From contig JACJZH010000023.1 in assembly GCA_020635695.1 (NCBI GenBank), forward strand, positions 1-20,160: a DNA stretch of 20,160 nt, written 5' to 3'. Below, piece by piece: positions 7,901 through 14,414 of this stretch. The translations under genes were made by a program, and so were the position numbers. Position 1 is the stretch's first letter; each line of letters opens with the position of its first letter. The notes beneath the pieces are model-generated. The model was not told where the DNA came from. It did not search any database and worked only from the letters and a program-made list of their open reading frames with translations. This DNA is from Flavobacteriales bacterium (GTDB lineage Bacteria; Bacteroidota; Bacteroidia; Flavobacteriales_F; PHOS-HE28).

Positions 7901-8853
7901 GTGGCCTGGTGGGTGGCAGGCTCCTGGGCCAGTGCCGCGTCAACGATGCGTACCGGGGCCTCCACATCGATGCCCACGAAGTAGCTGGCGGAATCCGTGA
8001 ACACATGCTTGGCATGCCGGAAGGTGCTGTCGGAGTCCTGCCGCCAGGTGTGCGGGCCGGTGGCCCAGAACAGGACGCGGTCCCCGGGGTCGAAGGTGCC
8101 GTCGCCACCGTCCTCCATCAACACTGCGTTGGGAAGCAGGTCGGTGGGCCTGACCTCACTGTTGGCGTAGGGCAGTTGTCCGAAATGGTTCCCATAGACA
8201 TTGATGGCATCGCTGGCCAGACCGTCCACTTCGACACCCATGGCCACCAGCTGTTCATGGGTGAGCTCATAGACCCCGTCCTCGGCCACCATCAACCGGT
8301 ACCATTCGCCCGTGGCCAACCGGGACGTGGAGGGATAGGACTTGGGACGGGCGGCGGGGCCGGGTCCGTCCGCCCGTTCCTGGATGCGGAGTTCGTAGTC
8401 GACCAGCTTCTCCAGGCCCCCGTTCGGAGAGGTCCTGTATGGATACAGATCGATGAGCGCGTGGGGCTTCTTGCGGTACCAGCTGACCCGCGCGTGGAGC
8501 TCGGGCTGCGCGCCGGGTGCGTCGAGGCCGGGCAACAACGCCAGTTCTTCCCGGGTGAGCGGCTCGTATCGGGCGTTCTCCAGGAACACCTCCACGGAAC
8601 GGGTCCCCGCCTTCAGGGCGACCACCTCATGGATGTATGGAAGTTCCTGGCGTTGGACGTCCAGGAAGGCGCCTTCCAGAAGCGTTGCCGTCGGAACCTC
8701 CTTGGCAGGACCTTCCGTGCGCTGGGGACCCGACCGGGCCACGTCCGGCTCCAAGTGCCAATCCATGTGCTTGGAGATCCGCTCCTGGGCACTCAGGCCC
8801 AGAGGGCCCATGCACGCGGCCAACAACACCAACAGGGGAAGATCCGTTCTCAT
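4936..8853 (-). CDS. porU: Type IX secretion C-terminal signal peptidase PorU
   Basis: Large surface protease of the T9SS attachment complex. It removes the C-terminal sorting domain from cargo and, in Porphyromonas, links cargo to A-LPS. The 1305-residue product has an N-terminal signal peptide (about 1-22, ending near LSAQ), then a gingipain (C25) catalytic domain with His812 in NYVGHGGEVGWAH and Cys846 in MTATCEFSRWDDP. The last 95 residues begin NYPNPF and include WDGLDDFGDKLGRGVYVYRL, which resembles a T9SS type-A sorting domain; PorU is known to keep its own. The ATG at 8853 was chosen over a TTG two codons upstream because it begins a clean signal peptide. The length is normal for PorU. 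The gene is transcribed divergently from the porP-like gene and precedes porV. Confidence 0.93.
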   Translation of the reverse strand: MRTDLPLLVLLAACMGPLGLSAQERISKHMDWHLEPDVARSGPQRTEGPAKEVPTATLLEGAFLDVQRQELPYIHEVVALKAGTRSVEVFLENARYEPLTREELALLPGLDAPGAQPELHARVSWYRKKPHALIDLYPYRTSPNGGLEKLVDYELRIQERADGPGPAARPKSYPSTSRLATGEWYRLMVAEDGVYELTHEQLVAMGVEVDGLASDAINVYGNHFGQLPYANSEVRPTDLLPNAVLMEDGGDGTFDPGDRVLFWATGPHTWRQDSDSTFRHAKHVFTDSASYFVGIDVEAPVRIVDAALAQEPATHQATSFNDRQFIERDLVNLIKSGRNWYGDLFDNVTTYNYSFPIPFVRQDHPVCLTVDVMSRTLGTGNASTWTVNAGGVSETFPVAGVTDSYIGDYGRPGNRVMCFQTAAGTLPVSVTFNKYDPVTSVGWMNWLELNCRRDLVFVGDQVSFRDLATVGVGHITEFTVQQGQNIHRVWEITDPTQVRNVPLTVSGSDRSFRMATDSLRSFVAFRSSGAKSPTFAGKVMNQDLHAIQPPMDLVVVAPPIFRSEAQQLADRRMSEGLSALVVTPQQIYNEFSSGQRDATAIKRFMKMLYDRAGSDPMLMPRYLLLFGDGSYNNITVSSGNQNYIPSYQTANSYKIIDSYTSDDYFGLLDDAEGESPSDLVDIGIGRLPVHSKELAGQVLAKLLNYDRLQLLSSGGQVCSADGDGGANDWRVLTVFASDDQEGDGFEGIIHMSQSDALATRVENEHPELNISKIYLDAYQQYSTPGGERYPEAQEELRERVQKGALLVNYVGHGGEVGWAHERFLDNSTILGWTNADRLPLFMTATCEFSRWDDPARTSAGEFVLLNPNGGGIGLMTTTRIAFSQPNFVLSGFFFDHAFEPLNELGEAMRLGDMFRQTKRDISSAQPNQTNHRNFALLGDPSLRLAVPRMRVEILAVEDTLGTPVDTLRALSTVRVRGRVTDLQGVHLTGFNGLAIPTVYDKKVQQYTLANDGGGPFPFGLRKNVIYRGKVTVTNGEFSFTFVVPKDIAYQFGPGRISVYVESLDQNGMGYTNDPIVGGTATDVAEDEVGPEIDLFLNDDRFVRGGITNEDPLLFARLFDENGINTLGNSIGHDLVAVLDENTDQSLVLNDFYEADLDTYKSGEVRYRFSDLAEGEHTLRLKAWDVYNNSAEAFTEFVVAASEELALAHVLNYPNPFTTYTEFFFEHNRPCSTLDVKVQVFTVSGRLVKTIGRQVACEGFRSEPLAWDGLDDFGDKLGRGVYVYRLGVRTPEGDEAEVFEKLVILR

Positions 8854-8881
8854 CAACAACGATCAACAGGTTATCAACAGG
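8852..8881. repeat. Three phased ATCAACA direct repeats in the porU leader
   Basis: ATCAACA occurs at 8852, 8862 and 8873, so the spacings are 10 and 11 bp, about one helical turn. The last two copies extend to ATCAACAGG. The block spans the porU start codon and the DNA just downstream of its predicted -7 element. It could be an operator, or a repeated element in the leader RNA; low-complexity coincidence is possible. Confidence 0.4.
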
Positions 8882-8886
8882 CGTCC

Positions 8887-8894
8887 CGAAAATA
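8887..8894 (-). promoter_or_regulatory. Probable -7 element for porU
   Basis: Minus-strand TATTTTCG, one mismatch from TAnnTTTG, about 34-41 bp upstream of the porU ATG. A plus-strand TATCTTCG (8896-8903) lies immediately next to it, which could be a divergent partner promoter. Confidence 0.4.
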
Positions 8895-8989
8895 CTATCT
8901 TCGACCCTTGGTCATGGGGACACATCGCCAACGTCCGGCCTTCCGGATCATTGCATGGGCCCAGTGGAACCGGGAACAGCTTTTGACCG

Positions 8990-8997
8990 TATACTTG
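8990..8997 (+). promoter_or_regulatory. Candidate -7 element for the porP-gldJ transcript
   Basis: TATACTTG, one mismatch from TAnnTTTG, ends 24 bp before the porP-like ATG, a leader length similar to other genes in this window. The alternative is TATCTTCG at 8896-8903, which would give a leader of more than 100 bases. No clear TTG -33 element accompanies either. The rest of the 168-bp gap between porU and this gene shows no convincing small gene. Confidence 0.35.
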
Positions 8998-9021
8998 GCC
9001 CTGCCATACGTGTAGCCATAG

Positions 9022-10008
9022 ATGGGGAGCGTTGAAAGACGAAGTGTCTGGCGTGCTGCTTGTGCGCTGTTGGTGGGGGTCTTCCTGTCCATGTCAACAC
9101 ATGGACAGGACCCTCAGTTCACTCAGTTCTATGCCAATCCCTTGTACCTGAACCCAGCGTTCGCGGGCGCGGCTCGCTGTCCAAGGGTGGTGTTGAACTA
9201 CCGCAACCAATGGCCGGCACTCTCCGGCACGTTCGTCACCTCCAGTGCCAGCTACGACCAGTTCGTGGAGGGCATCAGCGGCGGCCTCGGTCTGCAGGTC
9301 ATGAACGACCAGGCGGGTAAAGGCACCTTGAACACCACCACGGTGAGCGGGATGTACGCCTATCAGCAGGCCATCAACCGCAAGCTTTCGATCAGCGCCG
9401 GGTTCCAGGCCACGTACTTCCAGAAGTCGTTGGACTGGAGCAAGCTGACCTTCGGCGACATGATCGACCCCCGCCGGGGCTTCATCTACAACACGAACGA
9501 CGTACCCCGTGGTGGCAGCATCGGTAACGTGGACTTTTCCGCCGGACTGCTGGCCTTCACCGATGTGTTCTATGCCGGCTTCGCGGCCCACCACCTCACG
9601 GAACCCAACGAGTCCCTGATCGTGGGCACCAGCAAACTGCCCATGAAGTTGACGGCCCATGCCGGTGCCAACTTCCCCCTGGGTACCCGCGGCAAGTACG
9701 GCGATTCCGGGACGAAGCTCTCGCCGAACATCCTGTACCAACAACAGGCCGATTTCCGCCAGTTGAACCTCGGGCTTTATGTGGACCGGGGCCCCATCAC
9801 GGCGGGTGTCTGGTATCGGACACGCGACGCGTTCATCGTCCTGATCGGCTTCCACACCGAACGGCTCAAGTTCGGCTACAGCTACGACGTGACCACCTCC
9901 CGGCTCACCACGGCCACCGCCGGATCGCACGAAGTGAGCGTGCAACTGGGATTCAACTGCAGGCCGAAGAAGCGACGCTTCCGCGTGGTGGCCTGCCCAA
10001 CATTCTAG
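9022..10008 (+). CDS. Type IX secretion membrane protein, PorP/SprF family
   Basis: Outer-membrane barrel of the PorP/SprF family, whose members hold T9SS cargo or peptidoglycan-associated PorE complexes and often work on specific secreted substrates (SprF for the adhesin SprB). The 328-residue product has a signal peptide (about 1-29) directly followed by the family signature DPQFTQFYANPLYLNPAFAG, then YRNQWPAL at about 58-65 and repeated amphipathic strands. It ends in a basic tail after a strand with sequence VSVQLGFNC. Length is typical. gldJ follows 38 bp downstream with no visible promoter, so the two are probably one transcript. The family has many paralogues per genome, so I cannot say whether this is PorP itself or a SprF-like cargo-specific member. 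A perfect 12-bp inverted repeat lies inside the signal-peptide codons. Confidence 0.88.
   Translation: MGSVERRSVWRAACALLVGVFLSMSTHGQDPQFTQFYANPLYLNPAFAGAARCPRVVLNYRNQWPALSGTFVTSSASYDQFVEGISGGLGLQVMNDQAGKGTLNTTTVSGMYAYQQAINRKLSISAGFQATYFQKSLDWSKLTFGDMIDPRRGFIYNTNDVPRGGSIGNVDFSAGLLAFTDVFYAGFAAHHLTEPNESLIVGTSKLPMKLTAHAGANFPLGTRGKYGDSGTKLSPNILYQQQADFRQLNLGLYVDRGPITAGVWYRTRDAFIVLIGFHTERLKFGYSYDVTTSRLTTATAGSHEVSVQLGFNCRPKKRRFRVVACPTF
9083..9110 (+). repeat. Perfect 12-bp inverted repeat (hairpin) in signal-peptide codons of the porP-like gene
   Basis: Arm TCCTGTCCATGT (9083-9094), loop CAAC (9095-9098) and arm ACATGGACAGGA (9099-9110) pair without mismatch. In mRNA this would be a 12-bp stem with a tetraloop starting about 60 bases after the start codon, covering codons 21-30 at the end of the signal peptide. 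As DNA it is a palindromic site. It has no U-tract, so it is not a typical terminator. Confidence 0.85.
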
Positions 10009-10046
10009 CACCTGCTCCGTTCAACGGAAGTACGAACCCTCCGACC

Positions 10047-11801
10047 ATGGACTTCGCAAGGAACATAGGGACCCTGATGATCGGTGCCCTGCTCTTCTCG
10101 AGCTGCCAGTTCGAAAAGAGCGGCGCCACCGGTTGGAACTATAACGACTCCAAGAACGGAGGCTTCGAAAAGGCCCCGTTCGAGGAACAGGAGACCGGAC
10201 CCGGGCTCATCCTCATCGAGGGTGGGCAATTCACCATGGGCCGCGTCACCGACGACCTCACGCACGACTGGGACAACATCCCCCGTACGGTGACGGTCTC
10301 CTCCTTCTACATGGATGAGGTCGAGGTCACCAACTTCTACTGGCTCGAGTACCTCTACTGGCTGGACCGCGTGTTCGGAGCCGACTATCCCGAGATCTAC
10401 AAGAAAGCGCTTCCGGACACCCTCGTGTGGCGCAGCAAGCTGGCCTACAACGAACCTTACCTGGAGTACTACCTCCGGCATCCGGCCTACCGGGACTACC
10501 CCGTGGTCGGCATCAACTGGCTCCAGGCCAACGACTACTGCGCCTGGCGTACGGACCGGGTGAACGAGCTGATCCTGATCCGGGAGGGCCTCTTCGAGCA
10601 CTATCCGAACCAGATCAACGAGGACCACTTCACCACCGACGCCTACCTGGCCGCCCAGTACGAGAGCGGCAAGCGCGTGGATGGTGTGGAGGACTTCAAC
10701 CCCAACCGGGACACCCGGAACATCCGCATGGAGGATGGCATCCTGCTTCCCCGCTACCGCCTGCCGACGGAGGCGGAATGGGAATATGCCGCCTACGGGC
10801 TCATCGGCAACTCGGTCGATGAACGCGTGGTGGAGCGCCGCATCTATCCCTGGAACGGGCACTGGGTGCGGTACGACAGCCGCAAGAAGGGTGGTGCCTT
10901 CTACGGTGACTTCCGCGGCAACTTCATGCGTGGCCGTGGTGATTACATGGGCGTGGCCGGCAGCCTGAACGACAATGCCGATGTCACCGCCCCGGTGTTC
11001 AGCTACTGGCCCAACGACTACGGCCTCTACAACATGGCCGGCAACGTGAGCGAATGGGTGATGGACGTGTATCGTCCGTTGAGCCCCGAGGACGATGACG
11101 ACTTCCGGCCCTTCCGTGGCAACGTGTTCAAGACCAAGGTGCTGAACAGCGACGGTGCCGTGGAGGACAAGCACGACCTGGTCGTGTACGATGTGGAGGG
11201 CATCAAGTACTACCTCACGGAGTTCCAGAAGGCCATGCAAGGCCGTGCCACCGAGGAGGAGGCCCAGCTGATCGACCAGTTGCTGGAGGGCATCGAGCAG
11301 TCCATCGAGTTCAAGAACACCCGGAAGGAGGACGCCGCCTACCAGCGCGTGCAGGACCTGGTGGACCTGATCAAGAGCCAGGACCTGGAGATCGCACCCA
11401 AGCTGTTGAGCGGCATCTCCGACTACCAGGCCGACCAGCCGGGTGACGTGCGCATGCGCAACGTGACCGTCGAGGAGAACATCGATCGCCGCAACTACCG
11501 GGAGTCGGACAACATCGACTTCATCGACGGCGACATCAACAGCAGCATCTACTACGACCAGGCCGGTTACGAGGGCAACCCCATGTACGACTGGGGCAAG
11601 TCCACGTTGATCAACGATCACAGCCGCGTCTACAAGGGCGCCAGCTGGGCCGATCGCATCTACTGGGCCAACCCCGGCACCCGACGCTACCTGGACGAGC
11701 GCCAGAGCACGGCCACCATCGGCTTCCGCTGCGCGATGACCCGCGTGGGCAGCCCGGTGGGTCTGGGTGACGAGAAGCGACGGAGCAAGATCGATCGGTG
11801 A
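10047..11801 (+). CDS. gldJ: Gliding motility / type IX secretion lipoprotein GldJ
   Basis: Outer-membrane-associated lipoprotein needed in Flavobacterium for gliding and for stability of other Gld proteins. The 584-residue product has a lipoprotein signal ending LLFSSC with Cys20 as the acyl-accepting residue, then the GldJ signature TGWNYNDSKNGGFE (27-40). An FGE/SUMF1-type domain begins GPGLILIEGGQFTMGR (51-66), includes RLPTEAEWEYAAYG and YNMAGNVSEWVMDVY (about 325-342), and resumes at VYKGASWADR to end TIGFRCAMTR. An insertion of about 165 residues, partly helical and charged, splits the domain. The active-site cysteines of true formylglycine-generating enzymes are not evident in the expected C-terminal position, so the fold is presumably structural. 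It probably shares a transcript with the porP-like gene; a strong hairpin follows before murF. Confidence 0.94.
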   Translation: MDFARNIGTLMIGALLFSSCQFEKSGATGWNYNDSKNGGFEKAPFEEQETGPGLILIEGGQFTMGRVTDDLTHDWDNIPRTVTVSSFYMDEVEVTNFYWLEYLYWLDRVFGADYPEIYKKALPDTLVWRSKLAYNEPYLEYYLRHPAYRDYPVVGINWLQANDYCAWRTDRVNELILIREGLFEHYPNQINEDHFTTDAYLAAQYESGKRVDGVEDFNPNRDTRNIRMEDGILLPRYRLPTEAEWEYAAYGLIGNSVDERVVERRIYPWNGHWVRYDSRKKGGAFYGDFRGNFMRGRGDYMGVAGSLNDNADVTAPVFSYWPNDYGLYNMAGNVSEWVMDVYRPLSPEDDDDFRPFRGNVFKTKVLNSDGAVEDKHDLVVYDVEGIKYYLTEFQKAMQGRATEEEAQLIDQLLEGIEQSIEFKNTRKEDAAYQRVQDLVDLIKSQDLEIAPKLLSGISDYQADQPGDVRMRNVTVEENIDRRNYRESDNIDFIDGDINSSIYYDQAGYEGNPMYDWGKSTLINDHSRVYKGASWADRIYWANPGTRRYLDERQSTATIGFRCAMTRVGSPVGLGDEKRRSKIDR

Positions 11802-11824
11802 TCCGACCGAGCCACGACTAATTT

Positions 11825-11851
11825 GGACCCCGGCCCCGAAAGCCGGGGTCC
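11825..11851 (+). terminator. GC-rich hairpin between gldJ and murF (probable terminator)
   Basis: GGACCCCGGC (11825-11834) and GCCGGGGTCC (11842-11851) form a perfect 10-bp stem around a 7-base loop, followed by TTCGTT. It lies 23 bp after gldJ and ends 6 bp before the murF ATG, so it would terminate gldJ transcripts or sit in the murF leader. A -7-like TAATTTGG (11819-11826, one mismatch) overlaps its left arm. Confidence 0.7.
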
Positions 11852-11857
11852 TTCGTT

Positions 11858-13147
11858 ATGACCATCGCCCAGCTACACGAGCGCTTCCTGGCCTGCACCG
11901 GCACCTGCACGGACACGCGCCAGATCACGGCCGGCAGCCTGTTCTTCGCCCTCAAGGGGCCGAACTTCGATGCCAACGCCTACGCGGCACAGGCCCTGGA
12001 AAAGGGTTGCCGCTACGCCGTGGTGGACGACCCCGCCGTGGCCGTGGACGACCGCTACCTGCTGGTGCCCGACGTGCTGAAGGCCCTGCAGGACCTCGCG
12101 ACCCATCACCGGCGGCAGTTCGGTATCCCGGTGGTCGCCATCACCGGCAGCAACGGCAAGACCACCACCAAGGAACTGGTGCACGCGGTGCTCAGCGCCG
12201 ACCGCCCCACGCTGGCCACCACCGGCAACCTGAACAACCACATCGGCGTTCCCCTGACCCTGTTGCGGCTCACGGAGGAGCACCGCATCGCCATCATCGA
12301 GATGGGCGCCAACAAGGTGGGCGACATCGCCGAACTGACCGCCATCGCCGAACCCACCCATGGGCTGATCACCAACATCGGGCGCGCCCACCTGGAGGGC
12401 TTCGGCAGCTACGAAGGCGTGATCCGAGCGAAGACCGAGATGTACTCCTGGGTGAAGGACCACGATGGCACCCTCTTCGTGAACGGCGACGACCCGCTTT
12501 TAATGCGGCACAGCGAAGGCCTGCGGCGGGTGATCTACGGCAACTCGGAGGCGTTCGACACCCAAGGTTCACTGGCGGACGCCGGGCCCTTCCTGGGGGT
12601 CGAATTTCGCGGGCAGGACGGGGCCACGCACATGGCCCGCACCCGGCTGGTGGGCGGCTACAACCTGCCGAACGCGCTGGCTGCCATCGCCAACGGACAG
12701 CATTTCGGAGTAAAGGATGCCACGATCCAGCAGGCCCTCGAAGCCTATTCCCCCGGCAACAACCGCTCCCAGTTCGTGGACACCGGCCGCAACCAGCTGG
12801 TGCTGGACGCCTACAACGCCAACCCCACCAGCATGAAGGCCGCGCTGGAGAACTTCGCCGCCATGACCAGCGACTGCCCCAAGCTGGCCATCCTGGGCGG
12901 CATGAAGGAACTGGGACCGGACAGCCCCGCGGAGCATCAGGCCGTGGTGGACCTCGTGCAGGCGCTCGGGCTGGAGGCCATGTACGTGGGGCCCGAATTC
13001 CTGGCGCTGGGGCCTGCGGGTGCCCTCACCTACGGCACGGCGGAGGAAGCCCTGAACGCCCTGCAGGAGCGGCCGGTGCAAGGCCGCCTGGTCCTGGTGA
13101 AGGGCTCGCGGGGGACGAAGCTGGAGACGGTGGTGCCGGGGTTGTAG
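11858..13147 (+). CDS. murF: UDP-N-acetylmuramoyl-tripeptide--D-alanyl-D-alanine ligase
   Basis: Cytoplasmic Mur ligase that adds D-Ala-D-Ala to the UDP-MurNAc-tripeptide, completing the peptidoglycan precursor. The 429-residue product has an N-terminal substrate domain with TDTRQITAGSLFFALKG (18-34), the ATP-binding P-loop ITGSNGKTTTKEL (95-107), and the Mur motifs TGNLNNHIGVPLTLL, EMGANKVGDI and TNIGRAHLEGF. The C-terminal domain contains LDAYNANPTSMKAAL, where MurF enzymes have the DxYNANP motif. Length is typical. The ATG at 11858 is used because an in-frame start further upstream would have to cross the hairpin and gldJ. It lies in tandem with gldJ, a pairing I recall from other Flavobacteriales, and converges with the acyl-CoA dehydrogenase. 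Confidence 0.95.
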   Translation: MTIAQLHERFLACTGTCTDTRQITAGSLFFALKGPNFDANAYAAQALEKGCRYAVVDDPAVAVDDRYLLVPDVLKALQDLATHHRRQFGIPVVAITGSNGKTTTKELVHAVLSADRPTLATTGNLNNHIGVPLTLLRLTEEHRIAIIEMGANKVGDIAELTAIAEPTHGLITNIGRAHLEGFGSYEGVIRAKTEMYSWVKDHDGTLFVNGDDPLLMRHSEGLRRVIYGNSEAFDTQGSLADAGPFLGVEFRGQDGATHMARTRLVGGYNLPNALAAIANGQHFGVKDATIQQALEAYSPGNNRSQFVDTGRNQLVLDAYNANPTSMKAALENFAAMTSDCPKLAILGGMKELGPDSPAEHQAVVDLVQALGLEAMYVGPEFLALGPAGALTYGTAEEALNALQERPVQGRLVLVKGSRGTKLETVVPGL

Positions 13148-13160
13148 CGGTGCAACCATG

Positions 13161-13188
13161 GTAGGTCGACCCGATGGGTCGACACTAC
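13161..13188. repeat. Palindromic GTCGAC repeat element, copy 1
   Basis: In the 79-bp convergent gap between murF and the acyl-CoA dehydrogenase. Left arm GTAGGTCGACCC and right arm GGGTCGACACTAC pair with one bulged base around a short loop. Its reverse complement, with flanks (ACCCGTAG...CATGG), closely matches the element at 18045-18073, so it is a dispersed REP-like unit. Because it folds, it may also act as a bidirectional terminator here. Confidence 0.7.
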
Positions 13189-13226
13189 GGGTGCATACCC
13201 GCGATCTCGGTCAGGCAAGGGGCCGA

Positions 13227-14369
13227 TCAGCCCTTCAGCACCCCCCGGCTGATCACGATGCGCTGCACCTCGCTGGTGCCCTCGTAGATCTGGGTGATCT
13301 TGGCATCGCGCATCAGGCGCTCCACGTGGTACTCCTTCACGTACCCGTACCCGCCGTGCACCTGTACCGCCTCCACGGTGGTCTTCATGGCCACCTCGCT
13401 GCTGAACACCTTGGCCATGGCGCTGGCCTGGTCGTAGTTCAGGTGCTGATCCTTGAGCCAGGCGGCCTTCAGGCACAGCAGGCGGGCCGCCTCGATCTCG
13501 GTGGCCATGTCGGCCAGCTTGAAGGCCACGGCCTGGTGCTGGTGGATGGGCTTGCCGAAGGCGCTGCGCTCCTTGCTGTAGGCCAGGGCCAGCTCGTAGG
13601 CCCCGCTGGCAATGCCTAGGGCCTGGGAGGCGATGCCGATGCGTCCCCCGCTCAGGGTCTTCATGGCGAAGGTGAAGCCGAAGCCGTCATCGCCGATGCG
13701 GTTCTCCTTGGGCACCCTCACGTCCTGGAACATCAGGGTGTGCGTGTCGCTGCCGCGGATGCCGAGTTTGTCCTCCTTGGCCCCCACCTGGAAGCCCTCC
13801 ATGCCCTTCTCCACGATCAGGCAGTTGATGCCCTTGTGGCCCTTGCTGGCGTCGGTCTGGGCCATCACCAGGTACACGCTGGCGGTGCCCCCATTGGTGA
13901 TCCAGTTCTTGGTGCCGTTCAGCAGGTAGTGGTCGCCCTGATCGATCGCCGTGGTGCGCTGGCTGGTGGCATCGCTGCCGGCCTCGGGCTCGCTGAGGCA
14001 GAAGGCGCCGATGATCTCGCCCTTCGCCAGGGGCTTCAGGTACTTCTCCTTCTGCGCCTCGGTGCCGAAGGTCTCCAGGCCCCAGCACACCAGGCTGTTG
14101 TTCACGCTCATCACCACGCTGGTGCTGGCGTCGATCTTGCTGATCTCCTCCATGGCCAGCACGTAGCTGATGGTGTCCATGCCGCCCCCGCCGTACTTGG
14201 GGTCCACCATCATGCCCAGGAAGCCGAGCTCGCCGAGCTGCTTGATCTCCTCCGCCGGGAAGCGCTGCTCGCGGTCGCGTTCGATGACGCCGGGCTTCAG
14301 GACGTTCTGGGCAAAGTCGCGGGCGGCATCGCGTACCGCCAGGTGTTCTTCGGAGAGTTCGAAATGCAT
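13227..14369 (-). CDS. Acyl-CoA dehydrogenase (short-chain/butyryl-CoA type)
   Basis: FAD-dependent enzyme that introduces the 2,3 double bond into acyl-CoA and passes electrons to electron-transfer flavoprotein. The 380-residue length is exactly that of the short- and medium-chain family. It shows the N-terminal helical domain with PKYGGGGMDTISYVLAMEEI, the FAD/substrate segment GAFCLSEPEAGSDA, then NGTKNWITNGG. The C-terminal IYEGTSEVQRIVISR contains the expected catalytic base at Glu363. The ATG at 14369 begins MHFELSEEH, a normal family N-terminus, and a perfect -7 element lies 33 bp upstream. Chain-length preference cannot be fixed from sequence; similarity favours butyryl-CoA or a related short chain. 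It is divergent from anmK and convergent with murF, so it is apparently monocistronic. Confidence 0.93.
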   Translation of the reverse strand: MHFELSEEHLAVRDAARDFAQNVLKPGVIERDREQRFPAEEIKQLGELGFLGMMVDPKYGGGGMDTISYVLAMEEISKIDASTSVVMSVNNSLVCWGLETFGTEAQKEKYLKPLAKGEIIGAFCLSEPEAGSDATSQRTTAIDQGDHYLLNGTKNWITNGGTASVYLVMAQTDASKGHKGINCLIVEKGMEGFQVGAKEDKLGIRGSDTHTLMFQDVRVPKENRIGDDGFGFTFAMKTLSGGRIGIASQALGIASGAYELALAYSKERSAFGKPIHQHQAVAFKLADMATEIEAARLLCLKAAWLKDQHLNYDQASAMAKVFSSEVAMKTTVEAVQVHGGYGYVKEYHVERLMRDAKITQIYEGTSEVQRIVISRGVLKG

Positions 14370-14401
14370 GCGTGCGTGGTTGATGCGCCGGAGGCGGGCG
14401 C

Positions 14402-14409
14402 CAAATTTA
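14402..14409 (-). promoter_or_regulatory. -7 element for the acyl-CoA dehydrogenase
   Basis: Minus-strand TAAATTTG, an exact TAnnTTTG match, 33 bp upstream of the ATG. It lies only 5 bp from the anmK -7 candidate on the other strand, so the two promoters are back to back. Confidence 0.6.
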
Positions 14410-14414
14410 AGCGA

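Noticed and set aside
8871..8879. TTATCAACA as a DnaA box, hence a replication origin near porU
   Set aside because: A single site with one mismatch to TTATCCACA, no cluster of boxes and no origin-linked genes nearby.
6166..9015. A very long plus-strand open frame (949 codons) antisense to porU, and a 403-codon frame at 4876-6087
   Set aside because: Long antisense frames are expected opposite GC-rich codons. The translations are Val/Gly/His/Arg-rich without recognisable domains, and the minus-strand PorU match is unambiguous.
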